64,000 nucleotides of DNA. Origin: Juglans regia. Lineage: Eukaryota; Streptophyta; Magnoliopsida; Fagales; Juglandaceae. The stretch is from NCBI RefSeq assembly GCF_001411555.2, contig NC_049912.1:17406341-17470340 (forward strand). Reading direction: 5' to 3'. The translations under genes and the position numbers were made by a program. This document shows positions 24,437-36,340 of the stretch, piece by piece; position 1 is the first letter of the stretch; each line of letters opens with the position of its first letter. A model generated the notes under the pieces. The model made no database searches. It was not told where the DNA came from and worked only from the letters and a program-made list of their open reading frames with translations.

Positions 24437-25419
24437 TATCTTATACGTTCCTCCAATTGTAAGGTTGGGAAATGGAAATGAATTTTGAGAATATATGCAA
24501 CTGATTAATTCATTCTTTGCAACCCAAAAGATTATTTTACTAAGCCAATCAAGATCCACATACTCAAATGCTTTTACATGCATATGTTTCAAAATCAGTA
24601 TTGACATTATAATGCTAGGAGAAAAAATGAAACTATTTTGACATGGCCATACTTTCTATCTAGCTTAAGTGTCGCGGATAAACTAATATATCTAACTGAA
24701 AAGAACCAAACAACATAACAAAGCAATGCTCAAGTATAAGTGAACCTATGGTACATTTTCATAAACACAAGGAGGGCATGCACGACACTACACCAGTTGA
24801 AGGCAATCAACAGCAAGGAAATCACAATGTACAAACAGCAGACACAATGTATTCTAGAAGCTCACAATAGATAAATTAGTTATTACTTTCTCTCAAGTAT
24901 TGTAACAGAAACAAGATTATTTTATTCCTTCTTATTGTGTATAAATACATGCAAAATGCCAATGAAAGATACGTTAGAAATTCCAAAACTCTGTTTTCCT
25001 AACAAGGCTCTGTTCTCCCAATATAGTGAAACAAGCATCATACACTAACAATGAGTGAGCAGTTCATATGTCTATCGAGTAATGAAGCATTAAGACCCAT
25101 ATAGGTGGTCAGCTTACAGTAACAATGCCAATTCATGATGAATTTATAATGATAAAGATATTTTGAGAAAATAATACCCAAAATATAGTGGAGCAATCAT
25201 AAGAAGCAATTAGTAATTATCCATAACTAATTAACTACTTCCTAAATAATGCATAGCTCAGAAAATCATAATCATAATAAAAAATCAAAACCCAGCCAAG
25301 AAAGCATATCACTCAGATCTATTGGATCAAACAAACGTCACGGGGGGAGAGGGATTTCGTAGAGGGATGCGCAACCACCCACAAGGATTTCTCCAATGTT
25401 AAGGCTACTTCGTGAAGTA

Positions 25420-25667
25420 GATTTTGGCAGAGGGAGGGAGGGTGTCGACGGGGGAGAGGGAGTGAGGGATGGATTTCAAGAGAGATTTCTCAGATCTCTT
25501 AGAGCTTTTCTCAATGAGTGTTGACGAGGGAGAGGGATTCGGCAAAAGAATGGGGGAGAGGGATTCGGCAGAGGAGGGAGGGATGGATTTCGAGGGGGAT
25601 TTCTCACTCTTAGGGCTTTTTCTCGAGGAGTGTCGACGGGGGAGAGGGATTCGGCAGAAGGATGGGG

Positions 25668-25670
<3 letters not shown>
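25420..25670. repeat. Imperfect tandem duplication of a GGGGGAGAGGGATTCGG-rich unit
   Basis: Copies of GTGT(C/T)GACG(G/A)GGGAGAGGGA start near 25442, 25517 and 25629, each with GGATTTC...ATTTCTC-type sequence around it. The long open frames across it are a by-product of the low-complexity sequence. Confidence 0.6.

Positions 25671-25672
<2 letters not shown>

Positions 25673-25755
<83 letters not shown>
25673..25755. repeat. (AG)n microsatellite, about 40 units
   Basis: Uninterrupted GA/AG dinucleotides. Both strands give artificial open frames (RERERE and SLSLSL). Confidence 0.98.
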
Positions 25756-25844
25756 AGAGGGAACACGGGGGGAGGGGGAGAGGAGAAAAACATTAGACCG
25801 TTTTGTAATGGACTAAGTTTTCCAGATTATCAGGCGTGTGGTGT

Positions 25845-25992
25845 GTGATATTAGACTGGCCTAGGGGTAGAATTTCTTGACATGATATGACCAAAGCTCA
25901 TGGGCTCGAGTCCAAACGAAGACTCAACTTCCCACCGCCCAAACTGATTGCTACTGTATATATTCACATGGCATGTACCGTTGACTCCTAAT
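25845..25992. repeat. Dispersed repeat, copy 1 (second copy at 35449-35585)
   Basis: Shares TATATTCACATGGCATGTAC, GGGCTCGAGYCCAAACG and GACxTGATATGA-type sequence in the same order and spacing with 35449-35585, about 9.6 kb away. Function is unknown. Confidence 0.75.
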
Positions 25993-27302
25993 AATCATTA
26001 AATTAGTTTTAGAAAAACACTAAATGCAAGCATACGGAAAGAAAGCCCCGTAGACGACGTCTTACGTGAAGTCGAAGCGCATCGTTTGGATTAAATAAAA
26101 CAGTGTGTTTTGAGCTGAATACGAATGCAGGCACATGAACCCCTCCTTCAACAATCCAAACGATGTGTTTCTAATTCCTTTCTTCTTCTCCTAGATTGCT
26201 CGAAAGCATCAACTGAGAGAGATGCCCCTTCTCCTTCCCATTATAGAATGAAGTCCTAACCCTAACGCGACCCACCAGTCTCTAGTCTCTATGTTTGAGG
26301 ATTTCGCTTTCAGTTCAATTTGGTCCTAGGTCACTCACTACTCCAATCCATTTTTGGAATATTTTCCCTTTCGTTTCAGTCCATTTTTGAACCTACGTAT
26401 TCTTGTTTGCATCTATGGTTAAATGTAGATTGGTTGTGATGCCTTATAATTTTTTCTGCTTTTCCTCGTTGTTATTAGTGACTCGTTGCGGAGTGTTCTA
26501 GTTTATTTATCTTTATTGTGCATTGGTTGACTGAAAAGAACATAAATCAGGCAAAATTATAAGAAGTCATTTTTATCCTTTACGATGTTTGTAGGTTTGG
26601 TTTGGTTTCGCAAGAAAATGAAAACCCAAGTCAGCTAAGACTCTATAGATGTAGGGTTTTGTTAGTTGGGTCCCAAATAACTCAAATTTCACAATATTTT
26701 TACTTAAACCTTTTGTCTATTTAGTAACTTTCTTTAGAAATGTATGGAGCATTAGAGATTGTCCTTTTGGAATAATTTCACCTCAGTATTGTCCTTTAGG
26801 TTTTCATAAGAATTTGAAGAATCTATTTTGAAATACAAAGAATGTAGTCTCTTGTCATATTTAAGTATTCATTATTACTATATGAAGGGCTACCTTATTT
26901 TTTCTAGCTTGTCCATAAGGCTCAGACCATCTCTCAATAATGTGTTAGAACTCAAATTTAAGAATGAACTGGGTTTTGAGCTTTTATTTATTTATTTATT
27001 TTTATTTATTGTTTGTAGCTCTTGCAAAATGATTGCAAGTTGAAAATTTAAATGTGGATGTGGGATGTTGGTGATGAAGAGCATCTCAGATTTTCATGGG
27101 AGTTAGGACTAAGATTTGAGAATGAAGTTTGGGTTTTACCATTGTGACTCACATTTGAGATGGAGTTTGTGTGTTGAGATCTCTTCAAATTGTTCCGCTT
27201 TCCTTCTAATTTGAAATTAATAATTTGAGATCTCTCTAGATTGAAATTAATTTGAAATCCAACTAAAACAGTTTTTAAGTAGGGGCGAGGTGGGGTGTTA
27301 AG
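25993..27302. other. Spacer up to the assembly gap, no gene confirmed
   Basis: CT-rich sequence near 26150-26380 resembles a 5' leader, but no coding exon could be assigned before the gap. Any gene here would be cut by the missing sequence. Confidence 0.4.
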
Positions 27303-27402
27303 NNNNNNNNNNNNNNNNNNNNNNNNNNNNNNNNNNNNNNNNNNNNNNNNNNNNNNNNNNNNNNNNNNNNNNNNNNNNNNNNNNNNNNNNNNNNNNNNNN
27401 NN
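27303..27402. other. Assembly gap (100 N)
   Basis: Exactly 100 N in a row, the conventional size for a gap of unknown length. Statements about continuity across it are unsafe. Confidence 1.
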
Positions 27403-28009
27403 AAAATCTATGTCACTAATCCTTGAAAAATCATTGCAGCCTGAGGTGGAAAAGTTTGAAGGCAAACTTCTCGATGCTACTTTATTTGTTTGTCGTATCT
27501 TCGCTAGGTGTTTATGGAATTATTATAGTTTCTTCTTGATTGATATTGGAGTACTATACAAGCTGCCGCTTCTTGAAATGCTTTCTTCTTTATTTTTTGG
27601 TTAGCCTTGTTCTTGTTCTTCCAAATGGAGATGGAGCCACTTGAAACATATAAGAATGATAAAAGCTTAACTCTCTCTCTACCAAATTTAGTAGTACTTG
27701 AAAAGTAGTGAAATAGTACAAATCACAGTCACAACATGTAAAATTTGGCATGAGTGATTAAGCTACTGGAACCTTTTACCAAAGGTTAGATCAGAAGGGA
27801 ATGTCTCCAAAACACAAACTAACACCAAAAAAACCTATTTGCTAGAGTACTTTAGTTGAGTTTCAAATTAGCACCTCAAGTGTTCAACCTTGATTAATAA
27901 TTTTTATTGTATTGATTACATTGTCTTTGTGAACATTTTGTATAACATTAATTTACGAGATTAATAAAAAAAGTAAATTAGAGAAGTAAAGAAAAAGAAA
28001 TATCCCAAA
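27403..28009. other. Unassigned sequence right of the gap
   Basis: A 64-residue open frame (27410-27601) starts MSLILEKSLQPEVEKFEGKL. It shows no domain I recognise and may be an exon cut by the gap or chance. Nothing else is supported. Confidence 0.3.
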
Positions 28010-28310
28010 TCACCACCAACACACATCTCAAACCACCGTCAACACACAACATCCAAACCACCAACACACAACATCCAAAACCACCAAACACAAATTCTCA
28101 ATCCCAAACCACCAACACACAATATCCAAAACCACCTAACACAAATTCTCAATCTCAAACCACTGACACACATCTCAAGCCACCACCAACACACAACATT
28201 TAAAACCACCACCAATATACAATATCTCAAACCACCACCAACACACGACATCTAAAACCACCAAATACAAATTCTCAATCCCAAACCACCACCAACACAC
28301 TACATACTCC
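28010..28310. repeat. CA-rich minisatellite (ACCACCAACACACAACATCC units)
   Basis: A composite unit of about 50-55 bp (accaccaacacacaacatcc aaaaccacc, then aaattctcaatcccaa) recurs roughly five times with drift. It lies just 3' of the FRS-like pseudogene. Confidence 0.85.
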
Positions 28311-28478
28311 AATATTCTCAGCTTAAACTCTTGCTACAAAAATCTAACTGGTGTGTTTCATCTGTCATCTCCGACTATGTTCCATTCATTCCCAGTTGCA
28401 TTTGTGAATGTAATAGTAGAAATAGTAAGATTTGCAACATAAAAACATACAAATACAATAAAACTTAAATATAGTAAT

Positions 28479-28610
28479 TGTATACTTTCTTGAGTGTCCA
28501 TCACTGAGATTTGTACACTGTCTTGTGTCTCGATGACTGGTTGTTGTACACTTTCTTTTGTTGCCCATCACAAAGTTTGTACATTTTCTTGCGTCCCCAT
28601 CATGGATCAG
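28479..28610 (-). repeat. 33-bp tandem repeat x4, coding an 11-residue repeat
   Basis: Four units of exactly 33 bp start TGTA(T/C)A(C/T)T. Minus-strand translation gives IHDGDARKCTN, FVMGNKRKCTT, TSHRDTRQCTN and LSDGHSRKYTI within an open frame 28667-28386. It lies 3' of the transposase domain and may be a C-terminal extension of the FRS-like gene. Confidence 0.75.
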
Positions 28611-31033
28611 CCGAATTGGCTTCCACTGCTTTTCAATAGTTCGATGTCCAATCCACGTCGCTGACAATTCAAAAAAAATGTTTAGTTCACAAATTAGTGG
28701 AAATATAATATATTATCATATACTCTCAGTAGTATGTTTTTTCCCTTATCATTACGCTTTTTAGCAGTCTTAGTTTTTATTTTCTTCACATGTTCCTCCA
28801 TTGTCGACATCCTCCTCTTAGACAAGAGTCTTTCCTTGCCTTTGACAACATGGAAACTTAATACTTTTTTAGAACTTCATTTCGTGGTTGCATTCACTGT
28901 ACTTACTTCAATATTGGAAACTATGGGCTGGGGTTTCGAGGTGCGATATACCTTGTTTATCGCATACAAATTTCCAACCACAACCTCAGTATACCCATAG
29001 CACGACGCTGCATTTGTTATTACCTCATAACAAAATTTCAACGAACGTTTATATCTAATAGTTTCAGGCCTCTGATAAGCAACATCATAACTATTTGAAA
29101 TAATAGTATACCTACGTTTTATGTTCTTTCTCCACCGATCAAATATGTACTTTTTTGGTAACTCACGAACTTTTCTACCTGAAAAGCTGGCAAAGATATG
29201 TCTACACATTATCCCTCACATCTCAAACAACCTGCATGCACACTTCACCTCACACTTGGGCTCATTAAAGTATAAAGTATAAGTAACATCTTTGATGAAA
29301 TCTTTAGCTGTAACTTCATCATTGACAAAGTTAGTTGCGATTACTCTATCTTATTTCTGGAAATGACAATGACAATATATCATCCTCATTATTTCTTGTT
29401 GAACCTCCCTAAATTTGGCGTTTGTGTACACCTCTTGAAACTTCTTCTCAAGTGCTAAGTGTGACATGCAAGGAATGATAAAATTAAATGAATGCAAGTA
29501 TGTTTGGTTTTCATTATCATTTTTTTCTTTAATGCATTGTTGAACTGACCAACAAATTCTTTTAGGCTTGTCCTAGCATACATATAGCTATCGAAGAAAG
29601 CGTTCATGCTCTCATTGCGCTGAGTTGTACTCATTCCAGCCCAAAACGAATTCTTCAAATATACCAGCACCCAAAACTCTCACTCCACATATAAGATTTG
29701 CAACCATACATTTTCATGCAAGTTGAATGTTGAAATGAGGACGTTCCAAGAATTCTCAAACTCATCAATAGTAAGGGAGTCATAGACAGAAAATAGTAAC
29801 TTACTCTTCAGGCCACTTTTGTATTGACTATGGGACACCAAGCTTCTCAAGAACCGTTCGCAATATGTGCCACAAGCAAATCTATGGCGCATGTTGGGGA
29901 ACACGATGGTGATCGCATTTTCATTGTGCGATCTTGATTTGTAAGAATAGTATTCGGCATTTTTCCATTTATACATTCAAGCCAAGTTTTAAATAACCAT
30001 ACAAAAGATTCTATATCCTCGTTTGAAATAAGGCCTGCACCCAAGATGATTGATTGTCCATGGTAGTTTACACCCACGAAAAGTGCAAATGACATTTCAT
30101 ATCTATTCGTCAGGTATGTGGTATCGAATGTTACCACATCTCCAAAGTAGTTGTATGCCTCTCTACTACGGGCATCTGTCCAAAACACATTCCTCATCCT
30201 ATCATCATCGTCTAAATTTATGAGGACAAAAAAGTCATCATTCTTACTCCTTAGTCTTCTAAAATACTCAAGTAGCACCACTTTTACCAAGGCATACGTG
30301 TCTTGCCTTATCAATATAGTTACAACAATTTTTTTTCTCCAAATGGTACGTTCTCAAACCCACCTGCTTCAGTCACAAGAATTTGGAAACTCTTATTCAT
30401 TCGTATGCCAGCTTGATCATTAGTATCCAGCACCATTGTAACGGACTCATTAACTTCTCTATTGCATCTGAAGAACCGGGATTTTCTTAGATTTAGTACA
30501 TGACTGTGTGTTAAAGACCGATGTGACACACAACTTCCCGTCCTTCAACATCACATTCATCATTATCTTGCAGTCTGTCTTGCTTGTTGGCTGAGACTTA
30601 TAAACATTTGACGTCTGATTTCGTGCCTTGTCACCACGAGCACATCTTAGAGTGACATATTTGATAGTCTCATCCTTCTCCCTTCTACTCCTCTATTTCA
30701 TTATTCCAAAACTATATCGTTTCCCCTACTGTTTATAATAAGACATCAAATCTGGCTCCAAGTCAAAGCACATCCTTGCCCTTGACTCCTCGATGACATT
30801 ACCCCCATCAGTAGGTTGCATATAAAGTGTCCCGGAACTGCCATCTTCTTTGGCATCAACAATATTACTCAAAGAGGCAATAGACTGCACTTCAACTTTT
30901 ATTGAGTCTAGTGTGGTCTCATTAATTTCTTCAACAGAGTAACTTTGTTGTGCTTTATTTTCCTACAATTTAGGAGAGAACAAATTATGTTGTGGAAAAT
31001 GCAAAAAACATAACATGTGGAAAATCCAACGCA

Positions 31034-31890
31034 TCACCTCACTGCCACATGGATATGGATTGATATTTGCTGGATGAACAAATACTGGTAAAGCAGAACA
31101 AGAGCTAGCAGCTACACTAGAGCTGGCACTGCATGGGAGCTGGAACTAGACATTGGAGTGGAAGTAGATATGGCAGTAGAAGTATCCATTGCAGGAAAAG
31201 TAAAGTTCCATAGATATTGTTGCAATTTACCAAAAAAAGATAAAAATTTTGAACAACATTTTAAGTACATGAAAACTCCAAATCATCACATGGTTGCTCC
31301 ATGAGTATAGGTAAGCAGTTGGATGAGGTCTCATCACTGGTATAGCAGAGCTATACAATGCAGCAGAACTACTCAAAGCAGTGAAATTGGACGTGGCAGC
31401 TGAAGTAGAGTTCTATAGGTATTGTTGCAATTTCACCACAAAAAATAATAAAAACAGAAATAATTCAAACAAATGTTCAAGTTCTGTATCGTTAAAGCAC
31501 AATAAAACTCAAAAGCATCACATGTTTGCTCCATAGATATGGGTAGGCAGTTGGAGGAGGTCTCATCACTAGTACGGTGAAACTATACAAGACAACAGAA
31601 CTACTCAAAGCAGCGAAACTTGACGAGGCAGTAGAAGTAGAGTTCCATGGGTGTTGCTATAATTTTACCACAAAAAATGACAAAAACATAAATAATTAAA
31701 ACAAATGTTCAAACTCATAAAATTAAAGCACACAGACTATTTTACCATCCAATGCATTACCTGGCTACTCTATGGATATGAGTTGGCACTTGGAGAAGGC
31801 ACAAAAGGTGATAACCAAGCATGAGGAGGCACTGGACTGTAGTAACCATGCATGTAGTTTGAAAAGCCTTGATATGGTGGTGATTACGCC
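31034..31890 (-). repeat. Four degenerate tandem copies of an exon-sized unit upstream of the FRS-like core
   Basis: Units anchored on CATCACATG-TTGCTCCAT-type sequence begin near 31034, 31284, 31516 and 31754 (period about 235-250 bp). On the minus strand each follows a tract like an acceptor site and reads similarly: QHPWNSTSTASSSF...RPPPTAYPYLWSKHVM in one, QQYL-stop-NSTSAATSNF...RPHPTAYLYSWSNHVM in the next, and PPYQGFSNYMHGYYSPV...SANSYP-stop in the outermost. This looks like serial exon duplication, with later stops. Confidence 0.65.
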
Positions 31891-34472
31891 CAAAGAATAA
31901 CATGGTAATTGCAGCACAACTTTGGGGTGTTGATTCCACAGAGAGACAAATTAAAACATTAGTAAAAGGAATAAAGAAACTAAAGAAAAATGTTAAATGA
32001 TTAATGAAGAATAAAGATGATTTTAAATACAATTAAAGTGAAGCAAATTGATTAATGGAAAAAGTACTCAAATTTTACAAACAGTAAAGCGTTGGGAATC
32101 ACTTGCATAAATCTGGCATTTTAATTATTCTTAATTGATTGAATAACTCAATTGGGAACTCAATTCTCAAAACTCTCAATCGGAATGTATAGATTTATAA
32201 ACCAAGATTAAACCAAATATAACCCTTTGAAAAATCATTCACCACCTCTAAAATACGTACATTATTATCACTATTGAGAAAATCCAACGACGACAATATA
32301 CTCAGGAAGCGATATTGCAGCAAATAATTAAATCAATATAGAAAAATAATTTATCCAAACATAATCAAAGAGTCAATCCATTCAATAGAAAAAGTACGAC
32401 TGAATCTATAAACAGAATAAATTCTATAATTATTCGGAGAAGAAAACATCAACAATGAATTGAGAATATTAAAACAAAAGAGTTTTAGTAATTGAAAATC
32501 AAATATATAAATTAAAAATAAATTAATAATACCATATACTGTGCAAGTCCATCCCTAACTCTACTTGAGAATTTAGTTATCCATAAATGTAATGGACAAC
32601 AAAAATCTCAAGAGAAAAATAGAGCAAACGGCGACCATGAAAATTAATTTCAGATCTTCTTCCTTCAAACTGAGTCGTCTCCCTTCTTTTGAACTCCCAA
32701 ATTTCGTGCTAATGATATGCTTAAAAATGGTAGGAAAGAAACCCTAATGTCTTCATATTCCCGCACACAAAATCGCTTAAATTTTAGGACTTAACTTGGC
32801 AGCCACATATGCATTTCAGGAGTTTGAATTTGGAAATATTTATTAAAGAAAACTTTGTAGCCCTTTAAGATAGCTTTCCAATGCATTAAGAATCACATCG
32901 ATCCGATATTTAAGCAGAAAATTATGATTAAAATACTAAAGTGTGTCCATTCTATCTCCTAGCACATTTTAGACTCTGATCCGAATTACTCTAAAACCCC
33001 ATCATTATCCTTATTTGAATAGTTCTACACTCATTGAAAGTTCTTATATTATTCCAACGTCTTGTCTACTTGAAAGTCATTTGAATTTGAATGAGTTTGG
33101 ACTTGCTCTTTTATAGATTTTGAAATTAAACATAAAAATCTACTCAGGAGTATCTCAAATTAAATAGAAACTTAATTCAAGAATACACATTAATTCCAAT
33201 AATTTCTATTAACATTTTAGCATTTTAGTCCAATAATAGGGTATTTAGAGTGCACTTTCGTACACTCATCAGGTGGTCTCAATATGTCCTAACATATAGC
33301 ACCATAATGTTAATCAACCCAAGTAGGCAGTGATTACACATAAAATAAACACACGACACTGTTGAAAGAATATTACAATATTTGAGTTGATGGATTTGTA
33401 ACAGAAGATGTTATGCGAGATGCATCGTCTTACTCTTTCCCCATCTAGACAATTCCAAATAGGACTACCTCAGCAAACAAATACACATATTTGAAGACTC
33501 AAAAATGAAAGAAAGTGGTAACACACAACAAGAATGAAAATAGTGATTTGCAAAATTGTGAATGTAATTCACAGTTAATGTGGGCAAGCAATAGGCACAA
33601 ACGATCAAGTGCTTGGAGTACGTCAGTCACAAATTTATTTTTATAATAATGGACTCAATATGATTTTAATTTTTGAGTATATCAAATCTCATCATCATGT
33701 TGGGTTTGGTCTAAAGTAGAATCAATACAACCAACTTCTACGCCTAATCGATTTCCACCTGTATTTTACAACACAAAATAAATGAAGTTCAACTACTAAT
33801 AACAGATTCTGGGTTTGTGTAACTAAAGAGAAACACACAATGATCTTGCCCTCATTTTTTTCCCGGCCTTTTTATCATTTGAATGGCAAGTCGATGCATC
33901 ATATTATCATTTAAAAGAGATGATACTTTATCTGACACAAAAAAGGTCTCATCCTTTCACTTTCAAGAATGATGCGGACTTAGGGCTTGCGTTCAGATTC
34001 AAGAACGCATAGTTTGAGCATCTCTTTGGTCTAATACATGCAACCATTAGTATTTCAATACTTGATACAGACCCACAATGTTTTTTCTGTTCTAAACAAA
34101 ATACCAAAGCTAACCAGCTTTTCTTTTCCTTTTTCATTTAAAATCTATAGTTTCCCAAAAACTTCAAATTATAAATGAAATAGAAATTGAACAAATATAT
34201 AAAGATGGGGTATAATCATTTGCAGAAGAAAAAATATATAAAAAATTATAAAAAGTACGAGATGAGTCTTAAATCTTTACCCATGGTTCCCCACCCCTTA
34301 ATTTGACGAATTTAACAACTCACACAATCCCAAAGTTAAAGAAAAGAACCAGTTTTACCTGGTCCGACACCCAAATGTGAGAGAGACAGCATGGGTTACT
34401 GTAACTTCAATGATGACATAGACACACCAATCTGAGATAGAGATGAAAGAGCGATGAAAGAGACAACCAACC
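31891..34472. other. Spacer upstream of the FRS-like pseudogene, no gene confirmed
   Basis: Mostly AT-rich. Sequence at 31884-33275 may itself be an insertion, because the flanking pieces (gatatggtggtga and aggtggtctcaatatgt) look like parts of one broken unit. A short minus-strand frame near 33695-33765 (GVEVGCIDSTLDQTQHDDEI) could be an old FRS-type exon but ends in a stop. Confidence 0.35.
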
Positions 34473-34480
34473 AATTAAAC

Positions 34481-35182
34481 TAGGGGTGGGCAGCGGGGCC
34501 CCGCCCTCGCTGCCCCGCCCGGCTTCCGCCCCGCCCCCGCATGGGCGGGCGGGCTAACCCGCTTCGCCCATGCGGGGGCGGGGTCCCCCACCCCGCATAG
34601 AGAGAGCATAGCGGGGGCAGGGGGCGGGATGACCCCAGCGGGGCCCTGCCCCGCCCCCGCCCCCGCCCCACATTAAAAAAAAAAATTTTTATTTATATAT
34701 ATTAAATAAATATATTGTATATAAATATACACAATTTATAAAAGACTTAAAATTATATTCAAGTCATTGGATTGCTTTGGCCTCCTAGGCCAATCTTTAT
34801 ATAGGAGGCCAAGGCAATACAATAGTCATCTTTAAGCAATGTGGGACTTACTACTAAGTCCCACATTGCTTAAAGATGACTATTGTATTGCCTTGGTCTC
34901 CTATATAAAGATTGGCCTAGGAGGCCAAATCAATCCAAAATCTAACTCTAATGAGTTTAAATTTTTTTTATATTTATAAATTTTAATTTATTATTTAAAT
35001 TATATTATAATTTTGGTCTAAAAAAATATTTTTAGACTAAAATTTTTTTTTTTTAATATTGGGGGGGGCGGATGGGGTTTTCCCGCCCGCATGAGGCCTC
35101 CACCAGCCTCCGGGGGAAAAAACCCCATTACACATGGTCTGGCGGGAGGGGGACGCCCCGCACCATGCGGGTAGCACCCCTA
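34481..35182. mobile_element. GC-ended hAT-type MITE with perfect 8-bp TSD
   Basis: Ends are TAGGGGTGGGCAGCGGGG and GGTAGCACCCCTA. The perfect 8-bp duplication AATTAAAC is at 34473-34480 and 35183-35190. The terminal 180-200 bp are extremely GC-rich (GGGGCGGG blocks) and the centre is AT-rich. It has no coding capacity; the open frame at 34480-34671 is low-complexity. It contains a long hairpin at 34771-34934. Confidence 0.93.
34771..34934. repeat. 80-bp near-perfect inverted repeat with 4-nt loop
   Basis: The left arm 34771-34850 and right arm 34855-34934 pair at 78 of 80 positions by my reading, with CTAC as the spacer. An RNA from either strand would fold into one long hairpin. It lies in the centre of the GC-ended hAT MITE. 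Confidence 0.95.
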
Positions 35183-35360
35183 AATTAAACCACTCTAAGA
35201 GAGATGAAAGAGCAGGAGAGATCGCTCGAAACAAAACCACTGGCCCCTTTTTTCTTTGAGCGTTCATCCTTTTCTTCTTCATTTTTTTTAATAATTAGGG
35301 CTGACAAATCAGCGTCGTGCGCATACAAGCACAATTTTGCCTATATGTAGCAATTCTGTT

Positions 35361-35448
35361 AATTTTATGCTTTCCTTCTCCTTCTAGGTTTAAAGCTATT
35401 CTTCATGTAAAATTCTCTATCATCAAAAAAATAAAATAAAAAGCTACT
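35361..35448 (+). repeat. Duplicate of the PELOTA 5' leader region
   Basis: About 85 bp (TTCTCCTTCTAGGTTTAAAG, then AAATTCTCTATCATC and AAAAAATAAAATAAAAAGCT) recur at 36341-36426, just upstream of the PELOTA ATG at 36518. Few differences separate the two, so the duplication is fairly young. Confidence 0.85.
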
Positions 35449-35585
35449 AGGGAGGCCAATCTCGTAATATGACACGATATGAACAAAGTCCACGGGCTCG
35501 AGCCCAAACGGAGACTTGAGTTCCTACGGCCCAAACTAATGCTATTGTATATATTCACATGGCATGTACCGTCAACTCCTCATTT
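35449..35585. repeat. Dispersed repeat, copy 2 (see 25845-25992)
   Basis: Collinear with 25845-25992. It abuts the duplicated leader copy and precedes a decayed MITE. Confidence 0.75.
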
Positions 35586-35587
35586 TT

Positions 35588-36340
35588 TTTGTAGAGAGAT
35601 AAGATTAATTGAGATAAAAATTAAAAGTTGAATAAAGTCTTGTTAAAATATTTTTTTAATATTATTTTTATTTTAAGATTTTAAAATAAATTATTTATTT
35701 TATTTTATGTGAGAATATAAGAAAATTATAATAATTAAATGAGATGATATAAAATGGAAAATTTTGTAATAATGAACGACGCCTAAAAGGATCCTCATTG
35801 GCTTGGCCAAAGTTGAAGAACTAAAATTTAGATAATCTATGTCAAAAAGACCCCACATTGGATTAGACATCTCTAAAACAATTTGGATTTAGCTACAATG
35901 CTTTACTAAATATAACTAACTACAATTACTTCATCAAATATTAAAATATTAGTTTCTCACTCCAAACAAACAAATTAAATTAATTAAAATATAATTAATT
36001 TAACATTTAGAGTATAATTATTATTAATATTTAATAATACTTTTTTTAATATTAATTTAATTAGAGTATAATTATTATTAACATTTAATAATTTTTTAAT
36101 ATTAATTTAATTAGAATATAATTATTATTAATCTTTAGTTGATAGAATTATAAAATGTGATAAAATTAAATTAAATTAATTAAAATTTTAAAACAATAAT
36201 AATTTATTATTATATAGAGAATAAATAGATAATTTAATATGAGAATTGAATTTAAATAAAATAAATAAATATAACTTCATATAATATTAAGTAAAATTTA
36301 AAGATATATTTAACCACTCCAATAGAATGCTCTAAATTAA
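35588..36340. other. AT-rich upstream region of PELOTA with MITE remnants
   Basis: 35588-35765 matches the body of the PIF-like MITE family (TTTTTTAATATTATTTTTAT, then AATTAAATGAGATGA), but its ends are decayed. 35795-36335 is very AT-rich and bounded by CCTCATTGGCTTGG and CCAATAGAATGCTC, a possible inverted pair of another MITE. No gene is present. Confidence 0.5.

Larger units (their letters stand above)
28386..31890 (-). pseudogene. FAR1-RELATED SEQUENCE-like gene (MULE transposase-derived), broken
   Basis: The minus strand shows the order of FAR1/FRS proteins. First is a FAR1 DNA-binding region (about 30820-30530: ESRARMCFDLEPDLMSYYK, YVTLRCARGDKARNQTSNVY), interrupted by stops. Next is KSRFFRCNREVNESVTMVLD with NKSFQILVTEAGGFENVPFG (30480-30330), then the MULE transposase core (30314-29950: GDVVTFDTTYLTNRYEMSFA, LISNEDIESFVWLFKTWLEC, LTNQDRTMK). 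After that come SGLKSKLLFSVYDS (about 29800), FWAGMSTTQRNESMNAFFDS (about 29640), and a SWIM-type zinc finger whose M-x-G-I-M-C-R-H-I segment (about 29190) has a TGA stop where R is expected, followed by DRWRKNIKRRYTI. Several frameshifts and stops rule out a full protein. FRS proteins are light-signalling regulators domesticated from Mutator-like transposases; whether this was a host gene or a transposon copy cannot be told. Confidence 0.88.

Noticed and set aside
25469..25848. Long open frames of RERERE or SLSLSL residues on both strands
   Set aside because: They come from the (AG)n microsatellite, which is open in several frames by composition. No start context, splice pattern or domain supports a gene.
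27303..27402. Apparent break in sequence
   Set aside because: It is a run of exactly 100 N, an assembly gap, and not a biological feature.
34480..34671. Gly/Arg/Pro-rich 63-residue open frame
   Set aside because: It lies wholly within the GC-rich end of a hAT MITE and reflects base composition.
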